NCBI GenBank assembly: GCA_001657395.1 | Contig: LYSY01000002.1 | Location: 186,001-250,000 of the forward strand | Reading direction: 5' to 3' | Source of the DNA: Rhodospirillales bacterium BBD 1991-14 | GTDB taxonomy: Bacteria > Pseudomonadota > Alphaproteobacteria > Kiloniellales > Kiloniellaceae | DNA: 64,000 nt | In this document: positions 1 through 8,855 of the stretch, one piece after another | How positions within the stretch are numbered: the stretch's first letter is position 1 | Layout of the letters: each line of letters begins with the position of its first letter | The notes under the pieces: model-generated | The model's database searches: none | What the model saw: only the letters and a program-made list of their open reading frames with translations | What the model was told of the DNA's origin: nothing | Translations under genes and position numbers: made by a program

Positions 1-838
1 AAGTGGCCGCCCCGGCCCCCAGGACCAGGCCGTCGCCGGCGAGGGTGTCGTTGCCCTCACCACCGTCGATGAGGTCGTTGCCGCCGTCGTACGACACGGC
101 ACTGGCGCCCTGCAGGGCCAAGACATCACCGGCGACGAGATCATCGCCGATGCCGCCCCTAAGAGTGTCGTTGCCGCCCGCGACCGCCAAGGCCCAACCA
201 CCGGCCTCTTCGCCCATGGCCAGCACGTCGCCGGACAGCGTGTCCGCGCCGCCGCCGCCGATTATGGTGTCAAAGCCCCCATTGTAGGACGTCGCGTGGG
301 GGCCGTAGCGGCTCAGCGCCTCGCCTGCGATGGCATCGCCGTCAGCGGCGCCTCTGATGGAGTCGTGTCCCCCGCCGTCGACAAAGGCATGACCGTAGAC
401 GCCCAGGGCATCGCCGGCCGCGATCGTTATGCCGGTGCCACCCAGAATGGTGTCGTTCCCGCCGTTCGTGACATCTGCGGCGCCGACCCCGGCCCCGTCG
501 CCTGAGATCCAGTCCATTCCGGCAAAGCCGTAGATGGTGTTATCGATACCGTCGTTCATCACGACATCGCCGAAGACCGTATCTTCGCCGAGAAAGTTGT
601 CGAACTGGTCGCCCCAGATGAGGGCCATCGCCTGTTGGACAGGCGGGTTCTGGAGGATGTCGAGGTCGGGCTGCGGCGCGTCGGCGAGCGGTGGAACGAT
701 GATCGTGGCCTGAGCAACAGTCTCAGGTTTGTCAGGGAGATCAGGCAGAACCACAAGAGAGCTGCTGCCGGGCAAGGCTACTGCATCATCCTCAAGCCAT
801 GGAAAGAGGATGTCCGGGTAGATATAGACATCTGTCAT
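1..838 (-). CDS. RTX-like repeat protein A (C-terminal part lies outside the window)
   Basis: The reading frame is open from an ATG at 838 to the left edge, so only about 279 N-terminal residues are seen. The start is supported by an AGGA ribosome site just upstream and by alignment with the three neighbouring paralogues. Residues 1-75 are a non-repetitive leader (MTDVYIYPD...). It is followed by the family signature DNFLGEDTVFGD and then modules of the form GGNDT(I/L)xGGxGxDxxAGDAL, each followed by a variable linker. The Gly/Asp turns are typical of calcium-binding RTX beta-rolls, which are usually exported by type I secretion and fold outside the cell. That location is inferred, because no secretion genes are visible here. 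It is first of four tandem same-strand paralogues and shares the upstream CAGGGGTGGA box. Confidence 0.85.
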   Translation of the reverse strand, partial: MTDVYIYPDILFPWLEDDAVALPGSSSLVVLPDLPDKPETVAQATIIVPPLADAPQPDLDILQNPPVQQAMALIWGDQFDNFLGEDTVFGDVVMNDGIDNTIYGFAGMDWISGDGAGVGAADVTNGGNDTILGGTGITIAAGDALGVYGHAFVDGGGHDSIRGAADGDAIAGEALSRYGPHATSYNGGFDTIIGGGGADTLSGDVLAMGEEAGGWALAVAGGNDTLRGGIGDDLVAGDVLALQGASAVSYDGGNDLIDGGEGNDTLAGDGLVLGAGAAT

Positions 839-914
839 GCATCGGTTCCTGGGTTGACCAGCAAAGCCAGGGTGCTTTGCTGGGGCGCCTATCCCGGTCG
901 GCGACTTTGGTAGT

Positions 915-924
915 CCACCCCTGG
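915..924 (-). promoter_or_regulatory. Conserved CCAGGGGTGG box upstream of repeat gene A
   Basis: Read on the minus strand, the sequence CCAGGGGTGGAC sits 77 bases upstream of the ATG at 838 and is preceded by CTGAGGTT. The same box occurs upstream of the other three repeat-protein genes while much of the surrounding sequence differs. That makes it a candidate regulator site or promoter element for the whole set. No regulator can be named from the sequence. Confidence 0.45.
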
Positions 925-1070
925 AACCTCAGGTTGGATAAACCCTTCCTGCCTCGACATCAAGGGAACAGCAAGTCCGCTGCCATTTCTTTCGTGGTAG
1001 TGGCTCGGCCTCCGCAGGCTTTGTCGACACGTCGTCCCTTACGCCCAGCCCACACAGGACACAGATGACC

Positions 1071-1100
1071 CCGGCCCCGAAGCAGAAACTCCGGGGCCGG
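1071..1100 (-). terminator. Terminator-like hairpin downstream of repeat gene B
   Basis: CCGGCCCCG and CGGGGCCGG form a perfect 9-bp stem around a 12-base loop, starting about 22 bases after the stop codon of the gene ending at 1123. There is no T-run, so it would be an atypical intrinsic terminator or a 3'-end stabilising structure. Confidence 0.4.
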
Positions 1101-1122
1101 ACCGTCGGCGCGCTAAAGCAAT

Positions 1123-3312
1123 CTACACAACGGTGTTCAGCATCACGGTGAGTTCGTTTTCGACGAGAAGCTGTACACCGCCGCCGTTCACATAGGTCGT
1201 GTAGGCGGCACCGACGTTCTGCACGTCCCAGTCGCCGGCCACACCGCTCTGCAGATAAACGCTGTCCCCGATGTCGCCTTGGATCTCCAGGACCGCACCA
1301 TCGCCCATGTCGAGGATGTCGGCGGCATCGAGGGCCAGGGCATCGCCACCCGCCCCATCGGTCATGCTGATCCGCTCGAAGCCTGACCAGGCGTTGTTCA
1401 AAGCAGACAGGTCGACGATCCCGTCGAGCGTCCCATCCGCACCGTCGTTGGCATTGTTCAGATCGACAAGGAGCGTGTCGAAGTCGCTGCCGCCGTCGAC
1501 GGCATCTGCGCCGCCAAGGTGGTCGTCGGCATCGAAGACGATATGATCCGCACCACCGTCACCAATGATGCGGTCGATTCCCGCGCCGCCATCGAGAATA
1601 TCCGTCTCGACTCCGCCCTCCAGGGTATCGTCGCCGTCGCCGCCGAAGAGCTGCTCGTTGGCGCCGGCGCCGGCGGCCAGGAAGTCGTTGCCGCCGCCGC
1701 CGAACAGCGTGTCGGTCCCGAAACCGCCGATGATGGAGTCATCACCACCATTCGCGTCAGTCCCGTTCGAGTCGCCATAGATCAAGTCGTTGCCCGAACC
1801 GCCCCACAGCGTATCGTTGCCGCCATCGGTCGAAGCAGCGGATCCGCCGGTTCCGGCATAGGCATCCCCTGCAATGGTATCGTTGCCCCAACCGCCGTAA
1901 ATGAAGTCGTCACCGCCGTTCTCGGAAACCGCGTTGTCGCCATCCAATGCAAGCGCTTCCCCGGACAGCAGGTCGTCGTCTTCACCACCGTCGATGAAAT
2001 CGTCCCCACCGTTCTCGGACTGTGCGGTACCGCCGGCAGTTCCGACCGGCAGGCTGAGTGCGTCGCCGGCCACGGTGTCGAAACCCTCACCGCCATAAAG
2101 CACGTTATCCCCGTCACCCGTGGCGGTCGCATTCAGCGAGGCGAAGCCGACACCGCCGGCGAGCGCCCCACCGGAAATCATGTCGTGGCCGAGCCCGCCA
2201 TAGATCAGGTCGCTGCCGCCAGCGGTCGAAATGGCATTGAAGTCCAAGGAAGCGGCATCGCCGGTGAGGATATCGGATCCGGAGTCACCATAGATCGTAT
2301 CGTCGCCGCCATGGTCGGATACAGCAGCGCCGCCATGGGCGTCGCCGGTTATCACATCGTTGTCGTAGCCCCCGCTCAAAAAGTCATCGCCACCGAGATA
2401 CGATTCAGACTCGAGGTTCTGGCCGTCGCCGCCAGCATCACCGATCAGAGTGTCCTGGCCGCTGCCGCCGTACAGCGTGTCGTCACCGCCGCCGAAGGCT
2501 TCGGCGGACCCCAAGCTTTTGTTGGTCAAGGCATCGCCGGACATGATGTCGTTGCCGCCGTCACCGTAGATTAGATCGTCGCCGCCAGCGGACACCTCGG
2601 CGTCGTTGAACATTGCGACAGCCAGAGCATCACCGGCCACGACGTCGGCACCGCCGCCGGTGCGGATGTTGTCATCACCGTCAAGACCGCTGTCTGCCTG
2701 GCCGGGATCGGCACCCTGAGCGCCCCAGATGACCAGGGCATCGCCCGACACGGTATCGTCGCCGTCTTGAGAGTTGATGTAGTCATCGCCCCCGAGTTCG
2801 CTGTCTGCTTGGCCGCCGTGCAGGGCCATCGCGTCACCGGCAATCAGGTCGCTGACATCATCTCCGATGATCAGGTCATCGCCCCCATAATAGGAGATTG
2901 CCTCGCTAATGAGACTGAATGCATCGCCGCTGATATAGGCCGGCCCGGTGTCGCCTCTGATCGTGTCGTTGCCGCCCCACTCCGACGTCGAAAAGAAGAT
3001 GGCCATGGAGTCTCCGGAGATCACATCGAAGCCCCCGTATCCGCGAATGCTATCGTCTCCCCCTTCGTCGAGATGACTGCCTGCACCCAGCACATCGAGC
3101 ACAAGGTCCTCGGCCAGATAATCCAGTCCGTCGGTTCCGGAGATGGTTGCAAAGGATGGCGCTGCCGGGTTCTTGATGCCGCCGGGCATCGCCGGACTTG
3201 GATCGGCCTCCGGGACGCTGCCATTGGCGATGTCTTCGACAAGCTGCAGGAGGAAGAAGCTGTCTTGGGAGCTGTCAGATCGAAAGTCCAGGGGAATGAA
3301 CTTTTGGGACAT
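1123..3312 (-). CDS. RTX-like repeat protein B
   Basis: This protein of 729 residues is built almost entirely of acidic Gly/Asp-rich repeats. The frame is open further upstream to 3420. I chose the ATG at 3312 (MSQKFIPLDF) because a GGAG ribosome site precedes it and the position matches the paralogues' MSDTQLPSG start. About 14 modules are countable by eye, each two RTX-like turns such as GGDDTLYGGSGQDTLIGDA plus a linker of 8-25 residues. A denser classical run follows (GGAGIDRIIGDGGADHIVFD). The last ~130 residues are non-repetitive and conserved in the family (LDGIVDLSALNNAWSGFE, then LALDAADILDM, ending in MLNTVV). A secreted or surface calcium-binding protein is the inferred role. There is no N-terminal signal peptide, which fits type I export by a C-terminal signal. 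Confidence 0.88.
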   Translation of the reverse strand: MSQKFIPLDFRSDSSQDSFFLLQLVEDIANGSVPEADPSPAMPGGIKNPAAPSFATISGTDGLDYLAEDLVLDVLGAGSHLDEGGDDSIRGYGGFDVISGDSMAIFFSTSEWGGNDTIRGDTGPAYISGDAFSLISEAISYYGGDDLIIGDDVSDLIAGDAMALHGGQADSELGGDDYINSQDGDDTVSGDALVIWGAQGADPGQADSGLDGDDNIRTGGGADVVAGDALAVAMFNDAEVSAGGDDLIYGDGGNDIMSGDALTNKSLGSAEAFGGGDDTLYGGSGQDTLIGDAGGDGQNLESESYLGGDDFLSGGYDNDVITGDAHGGAAVSDHGGDDTIYGDSGSDILTGDAASLDFNAISTAGGSDLIYGGLGHDMISGGALAGGVGFASLNATATGDGDNVLYGGEGFDTVAGDALSLPVGTAGGTAQSENGGDDFIDGGEDDDLLSGEALALDGDNAVSENGGDDFIYGGWGNDTIAGDAYAGTGGSAASTDGGNDTLWGGSGNDLIYGDSNGTDANGGDDSIIGGFGTDTLFGGGGNDFLAAGAGANEQLFGGDGDDTLEGGVETDILDGGAGIDRIIGDGGADHIVFDADDHLGGADAVDGGSDFDTLLVDLNNANDGADGTLDGIVDLSALNNAWSGFERISMTDGAGGDALALDAADILDMGDGAVLEIQGDIGDSVYLQSGVAGDWDVQNVGAAYTTYVNGGGVQLLVENELTVMLNTVV

Positions 3313-3429
3313 GCTGTCGGGTCTCCAGGTTGGCATGGAAACGCGCAACGTGTTCCGGCGGTAAAACCCACAACGCGCTTCCGGCGGCCGCCTCTCCCAT
3401 CGCACAAAGCGCGGCAGCACACCGGTGAT

Positions 3430-3439
3430 CCACCCCTGG
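3430..3439 (-). promoter_or_regulatory. Conserved CCAGGGGTGG box upstream of repeat gene B
   Basis: The box lies 118 bases before the ATG at 3312, inside a 345-base gap (3313-3657) between repeat genes B and C. Apart from this box and a short AT-rich stretch at 3455-3490, I see no gene or other clear signal in the gap. The distance to the start is longer than in the other three copies. Confidence 0.42.
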
Positions 3440-3610
3440 ACCGAGTCACACGATAGATCGAATTTGATTCATTATTATGAACGAATCCCTAACATCTCCA
3501 CGCGCGGTTCCCGGGAGAGTCGGAACTCGGGTCTCGGAAAGCGGACTGACCGCTTCGGCAGCGCCGATGGCGATCTCTTGGGCAAGGGGATTTGGGGTGT
3601 TTGCCAAAGG

Positions 3611-3660
3611 GCTCCGGGCACGGCGGCACGCCCGAAGCAAGGGTCCGGCGGGTTCCGCTA
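3611..3660 (-). repeat. 3'-end repeat shared by repeat genes C and D (copy 1)
   Basis: This stretch from the stop codon of gene C into its 3' flank recurs at 6181-6230 with two base differences. The match continues into the coding ends of the two genes. It contains a short CGGGC/GCCCG hairpin that may act at the mRNA 3' end. The conservation points to a recent tandem duplication covering whole transcription units. Confidence 0.6.
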
Positions 3661-5979
3661 GACGGCGGTGTTCAGCAGCACGGTGATGTCACTGTCGATG
3701 GTGATCCGTACTCCGGCGTCGTTGACGTAGGAGCTGAAGTCCGGCGCCGCGCCTTCCAGCGCCCAGTCGCTGGCTGCGGCACTTTGCAGATGCACGGTGT
3801 CGCCCAAATCGCCAAGAACGACCAGCGCACTGCCATCGGCCATGTCGATGATATCGGCTGCATCCAGCGCCACGGCGTCGTTCCCGGCGCCGTCGCTCAT
3901 GTCGAGGACCTCGAAGCCCGACCAGATGTTATCGAGGTTCGACAGATCGATAATCCCGTCCAGCGTTCCGTCTTCGCCGTCGTTGACGGCGGTCATGTCG
4001 ACCAGGAGGGTATCGAGACCCTCCTCGCCATCGACGTTTGCCTGATTGACGTTCTGGTCGGCCGCATCGAAGACCACCCGGTCGTCCCCGGACCCGCCAA
4101 AGATGCGGTCGGCCCCAGCCTCGCCGTCGAGCCAGTCGTTTTCCGAACCGCCGTAGAGATCATCGTTGCCGCCGCCACCGTAGAGCGTGTCCATGCCCCC
4201 GTCGCCGTGCAGGTCGTCGTTGCCGCCGTTGATGTCGACCCCGTTGCTGTCGCCGTAGATGAGGTCGTTGCCCTCTCCACCATGAATATTGTCGTAGCCG
4301 CCGTTGGTAGAGGTGGCCAGGCCGCCGCCCTGGGCGTAGGCATCGCCTGAGATAGTGTCGTCACCCGCCCCACCATCGATGTTGTCGTCATCGTTGCTGT
4401 TGGATTCTGCATCGGCCCCCATGAGGCCCAGGGCTTCGCCGACGAGGAGATCGTTGCCAAGGCCTCCTTGTATGTTGTCTTCACCGGCCGAATTGGCTGT
4501 CGCAGTGCCGTTGCTGCCGATGGCGAGCACTTCGCCGGCAATGGTGTCATTGCCATTCTCGCCAATGAGATTGTCCTCCTCACCGCCGTCCACGGTCACC
4601 GAGAAGCCCAGGGCGGCGCCGGCGATCATGTCGTCGCCCCAGCCGCCATAGATCCTGTTACCACCGCTGTTGAGGACATCGCCGCCGACCCCGAAATCGA
4701 TGAGATCGCCGGCGAGCGTGTCATCGCCCCAGCCGCCATAAAGCGTGTCGCTGTATTCAGAGGCTGATGTTGTGACGACGGCGGTGTTCTCGCCGAAGAC
4801 ACCCCCGGAAATGACGTCGTTGCCCAAACCGCCGTAGAGAAGGTCATGGGCGATGGCGAAGGGATTCGCCGTGGCCGTGGCTTCAGTGCCGCCGATGGCC
4901 ATGACGTCGCCGGCGATGCTGTCGTTGCCGATACCGCCGTAAATCGTATCGGCGCCGACCTCGACAGCCTCGGCAAGGCCGCCGTCCATGACCAGCGCGT
5001 CGCCGGAGAGGACGTCGTCGCCGTCATCCCCGAACAGAAGGTCGTCACTTCCGTTGGCAACCACGGCGTCACCGTTCAGCGACAAGGCATCGCCGGCCAT
5101 CGTGTCCGCGCCGCCGCCGCCATAAAGCGTGTCGTGCCCTCTGCCGGTGACGTCGATGGTCGACGCAAGTCCTTCGGTCACGACCAGTGCGTCGCCGGAC
5201 ATGACATCCCCGTCCTCGTCTCCGAACAGGAGATCGTTGCCACCATCGGTGACCGAAGCGTCGCCGGCATGCGAGAGAGCATCGCCGGCCATGCTGTCCG
5301 CACCGGCGCCGCCATAAAGCGTGTCATTGGCGGCCGTGTCGTCGCCGAGGTTATTTGCAAAGCTCTCGCCGTCGGCGGCGGCGGGAACGCCAACAAGCGC
5401 GGCCACCAGGGCGTCGCCGGACATCATGTCGTTGCCCCCGGCGCCATAGAGCAGGTCGTTGCCGCTCGGGGACGCGGAAGCGAAGGCATAAACGCCCGCC
5501 TCCACCAGTCTCAGCGCGTCGCCGGAGATGAAGTCGCCTTCGTCCTGGCCGTAGACAACGTCGTCGCCGCCGCCGTCCACCGAGGCGTCGCCGAGGATGC
5601 CCAGGGCATCGCCGGCCAGCACGCCGATGCCCAGGCCGCCGTAAAGCGTGTCATCGCCGCCGTCTATCGCCAGACCGCTGCCGAACCCCGCGGCATCGCC
5701 GGAGATCACATCGAGATTGCCGCCGTAGCCGTAGAGAACGTCGTCGGCCCCGCCGTCCAGTGAGGCGTCCCCGAACACCGTTTCCTCCCCCAGGAAATCG
5801 TTGTTGTCGGTGCCTTCGATCAGAGCGAGAGGGATCAGGGTCGGGGTCGTCACCTGGTCGGGCAGGACGCCGGAGGCGGCGCTGCGGGCCGGCGCTCCGG
5901 ACTCGCCGGGGATCAGGTCGATCAGGTCGTCGGGAACGGCGCCCGTGCCGGCGCCGGAGGGAAGCTGTGTATCGGACAT
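3658..5979 (-). CDS. RTX-like repeat protein C
   Basis: This is a 773-residue paralogue of its neighbours. The ATG at 5979 gives MSDTQLPSGAG, identical to protein D. The frame extends 32 codons further upstream, but that extension lies in the conserved leader and is unlikely to be translated. After a Pro-rich leader comes DNNDFLGEETVFGDASL and about 16 modules ending in GDAL-type motifs (VISGDAAGF, VLAGDALGI, MMSGDALVA and so on). Near the C-terminus it becomes a tighter RTX run (GGSGDDRVVFDAADQ). It ends with the shared terminal domain (GTLDGIIDLSNLDNIWSGFE... LLNTAV). The leader, first three modules and terminal domain are nearly identical to protein D, while the middle differs in module number. 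Export and calcium binding are inferred from the repeat type. Confidence 0.88.
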   Translation of the reverse strand: MSDTQLPSGAGTGAVPDDLIDLIPGESGAPARSAASGVLPDQVTTPTLIPLALIEGTDNNDFLGEETVFGDASLDGGADDVLYGYGGNLDVISGDAAGFGSGLAIDGGDDTLYGGLGIGVLAGDALGILGDASVDGGGDDVVYGQDEGDFISGDALRLVEAGVYAFASASPSGNDLLYGAGGNDMMSGDALVAALVGVPAAADGESFANNLGDDTAANDTLYGGAGADSMAGDALSHAGDASVTDGGNDLLFGDEDGDVMSGDALVVTEGLASTIDVTGRGHDTLYGGGGADTMAGDALSLNGDAVVANGSDDLLFGDDGDDVLSGDALVMDGGLAEAVEVGADTIYGGIGNDSIAGDVMAIGGTEATATANPFAIAHDLLYGGLGNDVISGGVFGENTAVVTTSASEYSDTLYGGWGDDTLAGDLIDFGVGGDVLNSGGNRIYGGWGDDMIAGAALGFSVTVDGGEEDNLIGENGNDTIAGEVLAIGSNGTATANSAGEDNIQGGLGNDLLVGEALGLMGADAESNSNDDDNIDGGAGDDTISGDAYAQGGGLATSTNGGYDNIHGGEGNDLIYGDSNGVDINGGNDDLHGDGGMDTLYGGGGNDDLYGGSENDWLDGEAGADRIFGGSGDDRVVFDAADQNVNQANVDGEEGLDTLLVDMTAVNDGEDGTLDGIIDLSNLDNIWSGFEVLDMSDGAGNDAVALDAADIIDMADGSALVVLGDLGDTVHLQSAAASDWALEGAAPDFSSYVNDAGVRITIDSDITVLLNTAV

Positions 5980-6071
5980 GGAATCGGGTCTCCAGGTGAA
6001 ACCGGAACCGCAGTCAGCGTTTCCGGTGACGCACCTCTCCCGATCCGACAGCGCGGCGATGCGTCGGTGGT

Positions 6072-6081
6072 CCACCCCTGG
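6072..6081 (-). promoter_or_regulatory. Conserved CCAGGGGTGG box upstream of repeat gene C
   Basis: The box lies 93 bases before the ATG at 5979. The flanking ~60 bases on its upstream side (AT-rich, including TTCTAATAAACGTTAAG on the minus strand) are nearly identical to those before gene D. The promoter probably lies there, but I cannot assign convincing -35/-10 hexamers. Confidence 0.48.
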
Positions 6082-6180
6082 GCCTGAGATACAACTTAAC
6101 GTTTATTAGAATGGAGTAAATAAAAGTTTTTTGGAATCTGGCGCCTAGGGCAGAACCGGGCCGAAGTCGGGGCTGAAGGG

Positions 6181-6230
6181 GCTCCGGGCACGGCGGCACG
6201 CCCGAAGCGAGGGTCCGGCGGGGTCCGCTA
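6181..6230 (-). repeat. 3'-end repeat shared by repeat genes C and D (copy 2)
   Basis: Second copy of the 50-bp 3'-end sequence described at 3611-3660, spanning the stop codon of gene D and its 3' flank. Confidence 0.6.
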
Positions 6231-8648
6231 GACGGCGGTGTTCAGCAGCACGGTGATGTCGTCCTCGACGAGGAGCTGCACGCCGCCATCATTGGCATAG
6301 GTGGTAAAGCCGCCACCACTGCCCTGAACCTCCCAGTCATTTGCGACGGCGCTTTGCAGATGCAAGCTGTCGCCGACATCGCCGAAGACCTGCAGCGTAC
6401 CGTCGCCCGTCATAGTGAGGACGTCGGCGGCATCCAGGGCTATGGCGTCGTTGCCCGCCCCGTCTTCCATCCCGAGGAATTCGAAACCCGACCAGATGTT
6501 GTCGAGGCCGGAGAAGTCGATGATGCCGTCGAGGGTTCCGTCCTCGCCGTCGTTGGCGGCTGTCAGGTCGACCAAGAGGACATCGAAATCGTCCTCGCCG
6601 TCGACACGTGCCTGATTGGCGTTCTGGTCGGCCGCATCGAAGATCACCCGGTCGTTGCCGATGCCGCCGAAGATGCGGTCGGCGCCGGCGCCGCCGTCGA
6701 GCCAGTCGGCCCCTCTGCCCCCATAGAGCTCATCGTTGCCGCCACCGCCGTAGAGCGTATCCATGCCTTCGCCGCCTAACAGTTCATCGTCGCCGCCGTC
6801 GACATCGATGCCGTTGGTGTCGCCGTAGATGAGATCGTTGCCCTCTCCGCCATGAAGGCTGTCGTTGCCGCCGTTGGTGGAACTGGCCAAGCCGCCGCCC
6901 TGGGCGTAGGCGTCGCCGGCGATCGTGTCGTCGCCCGCGTCGCCAAAGACAACGTCGTCTCCGCTGTCGGTGGCATCCGCATCGGCCCCGGTCAGCCCGA
7001 TGGCTTCGCCGGCAAGAAGGTCGTTGCCGAGGCCGCCATGTATGCTGTCTTCACCGCCCTCGTCTACCGTCGCGGAACCGCCGACGCCGACGGCGAGGGC
7101 CTCGCCCGCGACGGCATCGTCGCCGGCGCCGGCGAGGACATCGTCCGCCGCTCCGCCGGACACCGTGACCGAAAAGCCCAGGGCGGCGCCGGCGATCACG
7201 TCGTCACCCGAACCGCCGTAGATCGTGTTTTCTCCGGCGCCCGAGACCTCGCCGCCGGCCCCGAAATCGACAAGGTCGCCGGCGATTGTGTCGCTGCCCG
7301 GGCCGCCATAGATCGCATCGCTGCCGCCCGTTGACGTGGTGAGGACAGTGGCGCCCTGTCCAAAGACGTCACCGGCAATGATGTTGTTACCCGAGCCGCC
7401 GTAGATCGTGTCGTCGCCGCTGAGGATGGACGCGGCAAAGTCTCCGTTGAGGACCAGCACATCGCCGGCAATCACATCATCGCCTTCCTCCCCATAAAGC
7501 AGGTCGTTACCGGTGTTGGAAGCCAGGGCGCCGCTGCCGAAGTTCAGCGACAGGGAATCGCCGGCCATCGTGTCCGCGCCGGCGCCGCCGTAAAGCGTGT
7601 CATTGCCCCTGCCGTCGACGCTGCTTACTCCCGCAAGCCCTAGGTTTACGGTCAACACGTCGCCGGACATGACGTCCCCGCCTTCATCCCCGAACAGAAG
7701 GTCGTTGCCGCCATCGTCGCCTTCGACGCCACCGGCGTAACACAAGGCATCGCCGGCCATCGTGTCCGCGCCGGCGCCGCCGTAAAGCGTGTCATGACCC
7801 CTGTCCCTTTCGGCTTGGAAGAAGGCCAGCGCAATCCCTTCGGTTGCAACCAGGACGTCGCCGGACATGAGATCGCCGTCCCCACCCCCATACAACAGAT
7901 CTTCACCCCCCTCTTTGACATCGGCAACGCCGGCGTGCGAGAGGCCATCGCCGGCCATCGTGTCCGCGCCGGCGCCGCCGTAAAGCGTGTCATGGCCGGC
8001 CATGTCGTGGCCGTCTGTCTCGTCGCCGACGTTGTCTGAAATGCTGTTGGAGCCCGTGTCATCAGGGACACCCACAATCGTGGCCACCATGGCATCGCCG
8101 GACATCATGTCGTCGCCCCCGGCGCCGTAGAGCACATCGTTGCCGCCCAGGGTCGCAACAGCCAAGGGCGAGGCACCCGGCTGCATCACCCCCAGCGCGT
8201 CGCCGGAGATGAAGTCGCCTTCGTCCTGGCCATAAAGAAGGTCGTCGCCACCGCCAAAGACCGAGGCAACGCCGTCTAGGCTCAGGGCGTCGCCGGCCAG
8301 CACGCCGATGCCCAAGCCGCCGTAGATCGTGTCGTCACCGCCGTCAATCGCCAGGGCGCTGCCGAAACCCGCGGCATCGCCGGAGATCACATCGAGGTTG
8401 CCGCCGTAGCCGTAGAGGACGTCGTCGGCGCCGCCGTCCAGGGAGGCGTCCCCGAACACCGTCTCCTCCCCCAGGAAGTCGTTGTTGTCGGTGCCTTCGA
8501 TCAGGGCGAGAGGCATCAGCGCCGGGATCGTGACCTTGTCGGATGCCGCCGGGTCCTCGGCGGCTTCCCGTTCTTCGGGGGTCAGGTGGATCAGGTCGTC
8601 GGGAACGGCGCCCGTGCCGGCGCCGGAGGGAAGCTGTGTATCGGACAT
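6228..8648 (-). CDS. RTX-like repeat protein D
   Basis: At 806 residues this is the longest intact member of the array. It begins MSDTQLPSGAG at the ATG at 8648, with CTGGAGACCC upstream as ribosome site. The architecture matches protein C: a leader with DNNDFLGEETVFGDASL, about 17 modules of paired RTX-like turns ending in AGDAL/SGDVL, a classical RTX run (GGIGNDRVIFDAADQ), and a C-terminal domain ending in LLNTAV. Relative to C, the centre (about residues 200-330) carries extra modules (for example TMAGDALCY and VMSGDVLTV), which suggests module gain or loss by recombination. It contains one Cys (GDALCY) in an otherwise Cys-free repeat region. A calcium-stabilised secreted or surface protein is the likely product. 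Function is unknown. Confidence 0.88.
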   Translation of the reverse strand: MSDTQLPSGAGTGAVPDDLIHLTPEEREAAEDPAASDKVTIPALMPLALIEGTDNNDFLGEETVFGDASLDGGADDVLYGYGGNLDVISGDAAGFGSALAIDGGDDTIYGGLGIGVLAGDALSLDGVASVFGGGDDLLYGQDEGDFISGDALGVMQPGASPLAVATLGGNDVLYGAGGDDMMSGDAMVATIVGVPDDTGSNSISDNVGDETDGHDMAGHDTLYGGAGADTMAGDGLSHAGVADVKEGGEDLLYGGGDGDLMSGDVLVATEGIALAFFQAERDRGHDTLYGGAGADTMAGDALCYAGGVEGDDGGNDLLFGDEGGDVMSGDVLTVNLGLAGVSSVDGRGNDTLYGGAGADTMAGDSLSLNFGSGALASNTGNDLLYGEEGDDVIAGDVLVLNGDFAASILSGDDTIYGGSGNNIIAGDVFGQGATVLTTSTGGSDAIYGGPGSDTIAGDLVDFGAGGEVSGAGENTIYGGSGDDVIAGAALGFSVTVSGGAADDVLAGAGDDAVAGEALAVGVGGSATVDEGGEDSIHGGLGNDLLAGEAIGLTGADADATDSGDDVVFGDAGDDTIAGDAYAQGGGLASSTNGGNDSLHGGEGNDLIYGDTNGIDVDGGDDELLGGEGMDTLYGGGGNDELYGGRGADWLDGGAGADRIFGGIGNDRVIFDAADQNANQARVDGEDDFDVLLVDLTAANDGEDGTLDGIIDFSGLDNIWSGFEFLGMEDGAGNDAIALDAADVLTMTGDGTLQVFGDVGDSLHLQSAVANDWEVQGSGGGFTTYANDGGVQLLVEDDITVLLNTAV

Positions 8649-8741
8649 GGAATCGGGTCTCCAGGTGAACCCGGAACCGCTGGTGAGCGCTTCCGGTAAC
8701 GCACCTCTCCCGATCCGACAGCGCGGCGATGCGTCGGTGGT

Positions 8742-8751
8742 CCACCCCTGA
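8742..8751 (-). promoter_or_regulatory. Conserved TCAGGGGTGG box upstream of repeat gene D
   Basis: The box lies 94 bases before the ATG at 8648, almost the same spacing as in gene C. Upstream of it, the AT-rich sequence TTCTAATAAACGTTAAG repeats that of gene C. Confidence 0.48.
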
Positions 8752-8855
8752 ACCTGAGATACAACTTAACGTTTATTAGAAGGGAGTAAATAAAAGATTT
8801 TTGAAGTTTCCCGGTAAGCACCTGCAGCCATAGGATGCAGCGCCCGGCCAGCCGG

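Noticed and set aside
1519-2574. Long plus-strand open frame (351 codons) across repeat gene B, and similar ones at 4846-5763
   Set aside because: These mirror the repeats of the minus-strand genes: the Gly/Asp codon pattern leaves the complement open. They have no ribosome site, and the minus strand shows a conserved protein family.
5980-6075. 32-codon in-frame extension of repeat protein C upstream of MSDTQLPSG
   Set aside because: It begins next to the conserved upstream box, lacks a ribosome site, and the same leader in gene D is shifted out of frame with its start. The shared MSDTQLPSG start is preferred.
1-8648. CRISPR-like or satellite DNA repeats
   Set aside because: The repetition follows codons of Gly/Asp modules with variable spacing, so it is protein-coding repetition and not a regular repeat-spacer array.
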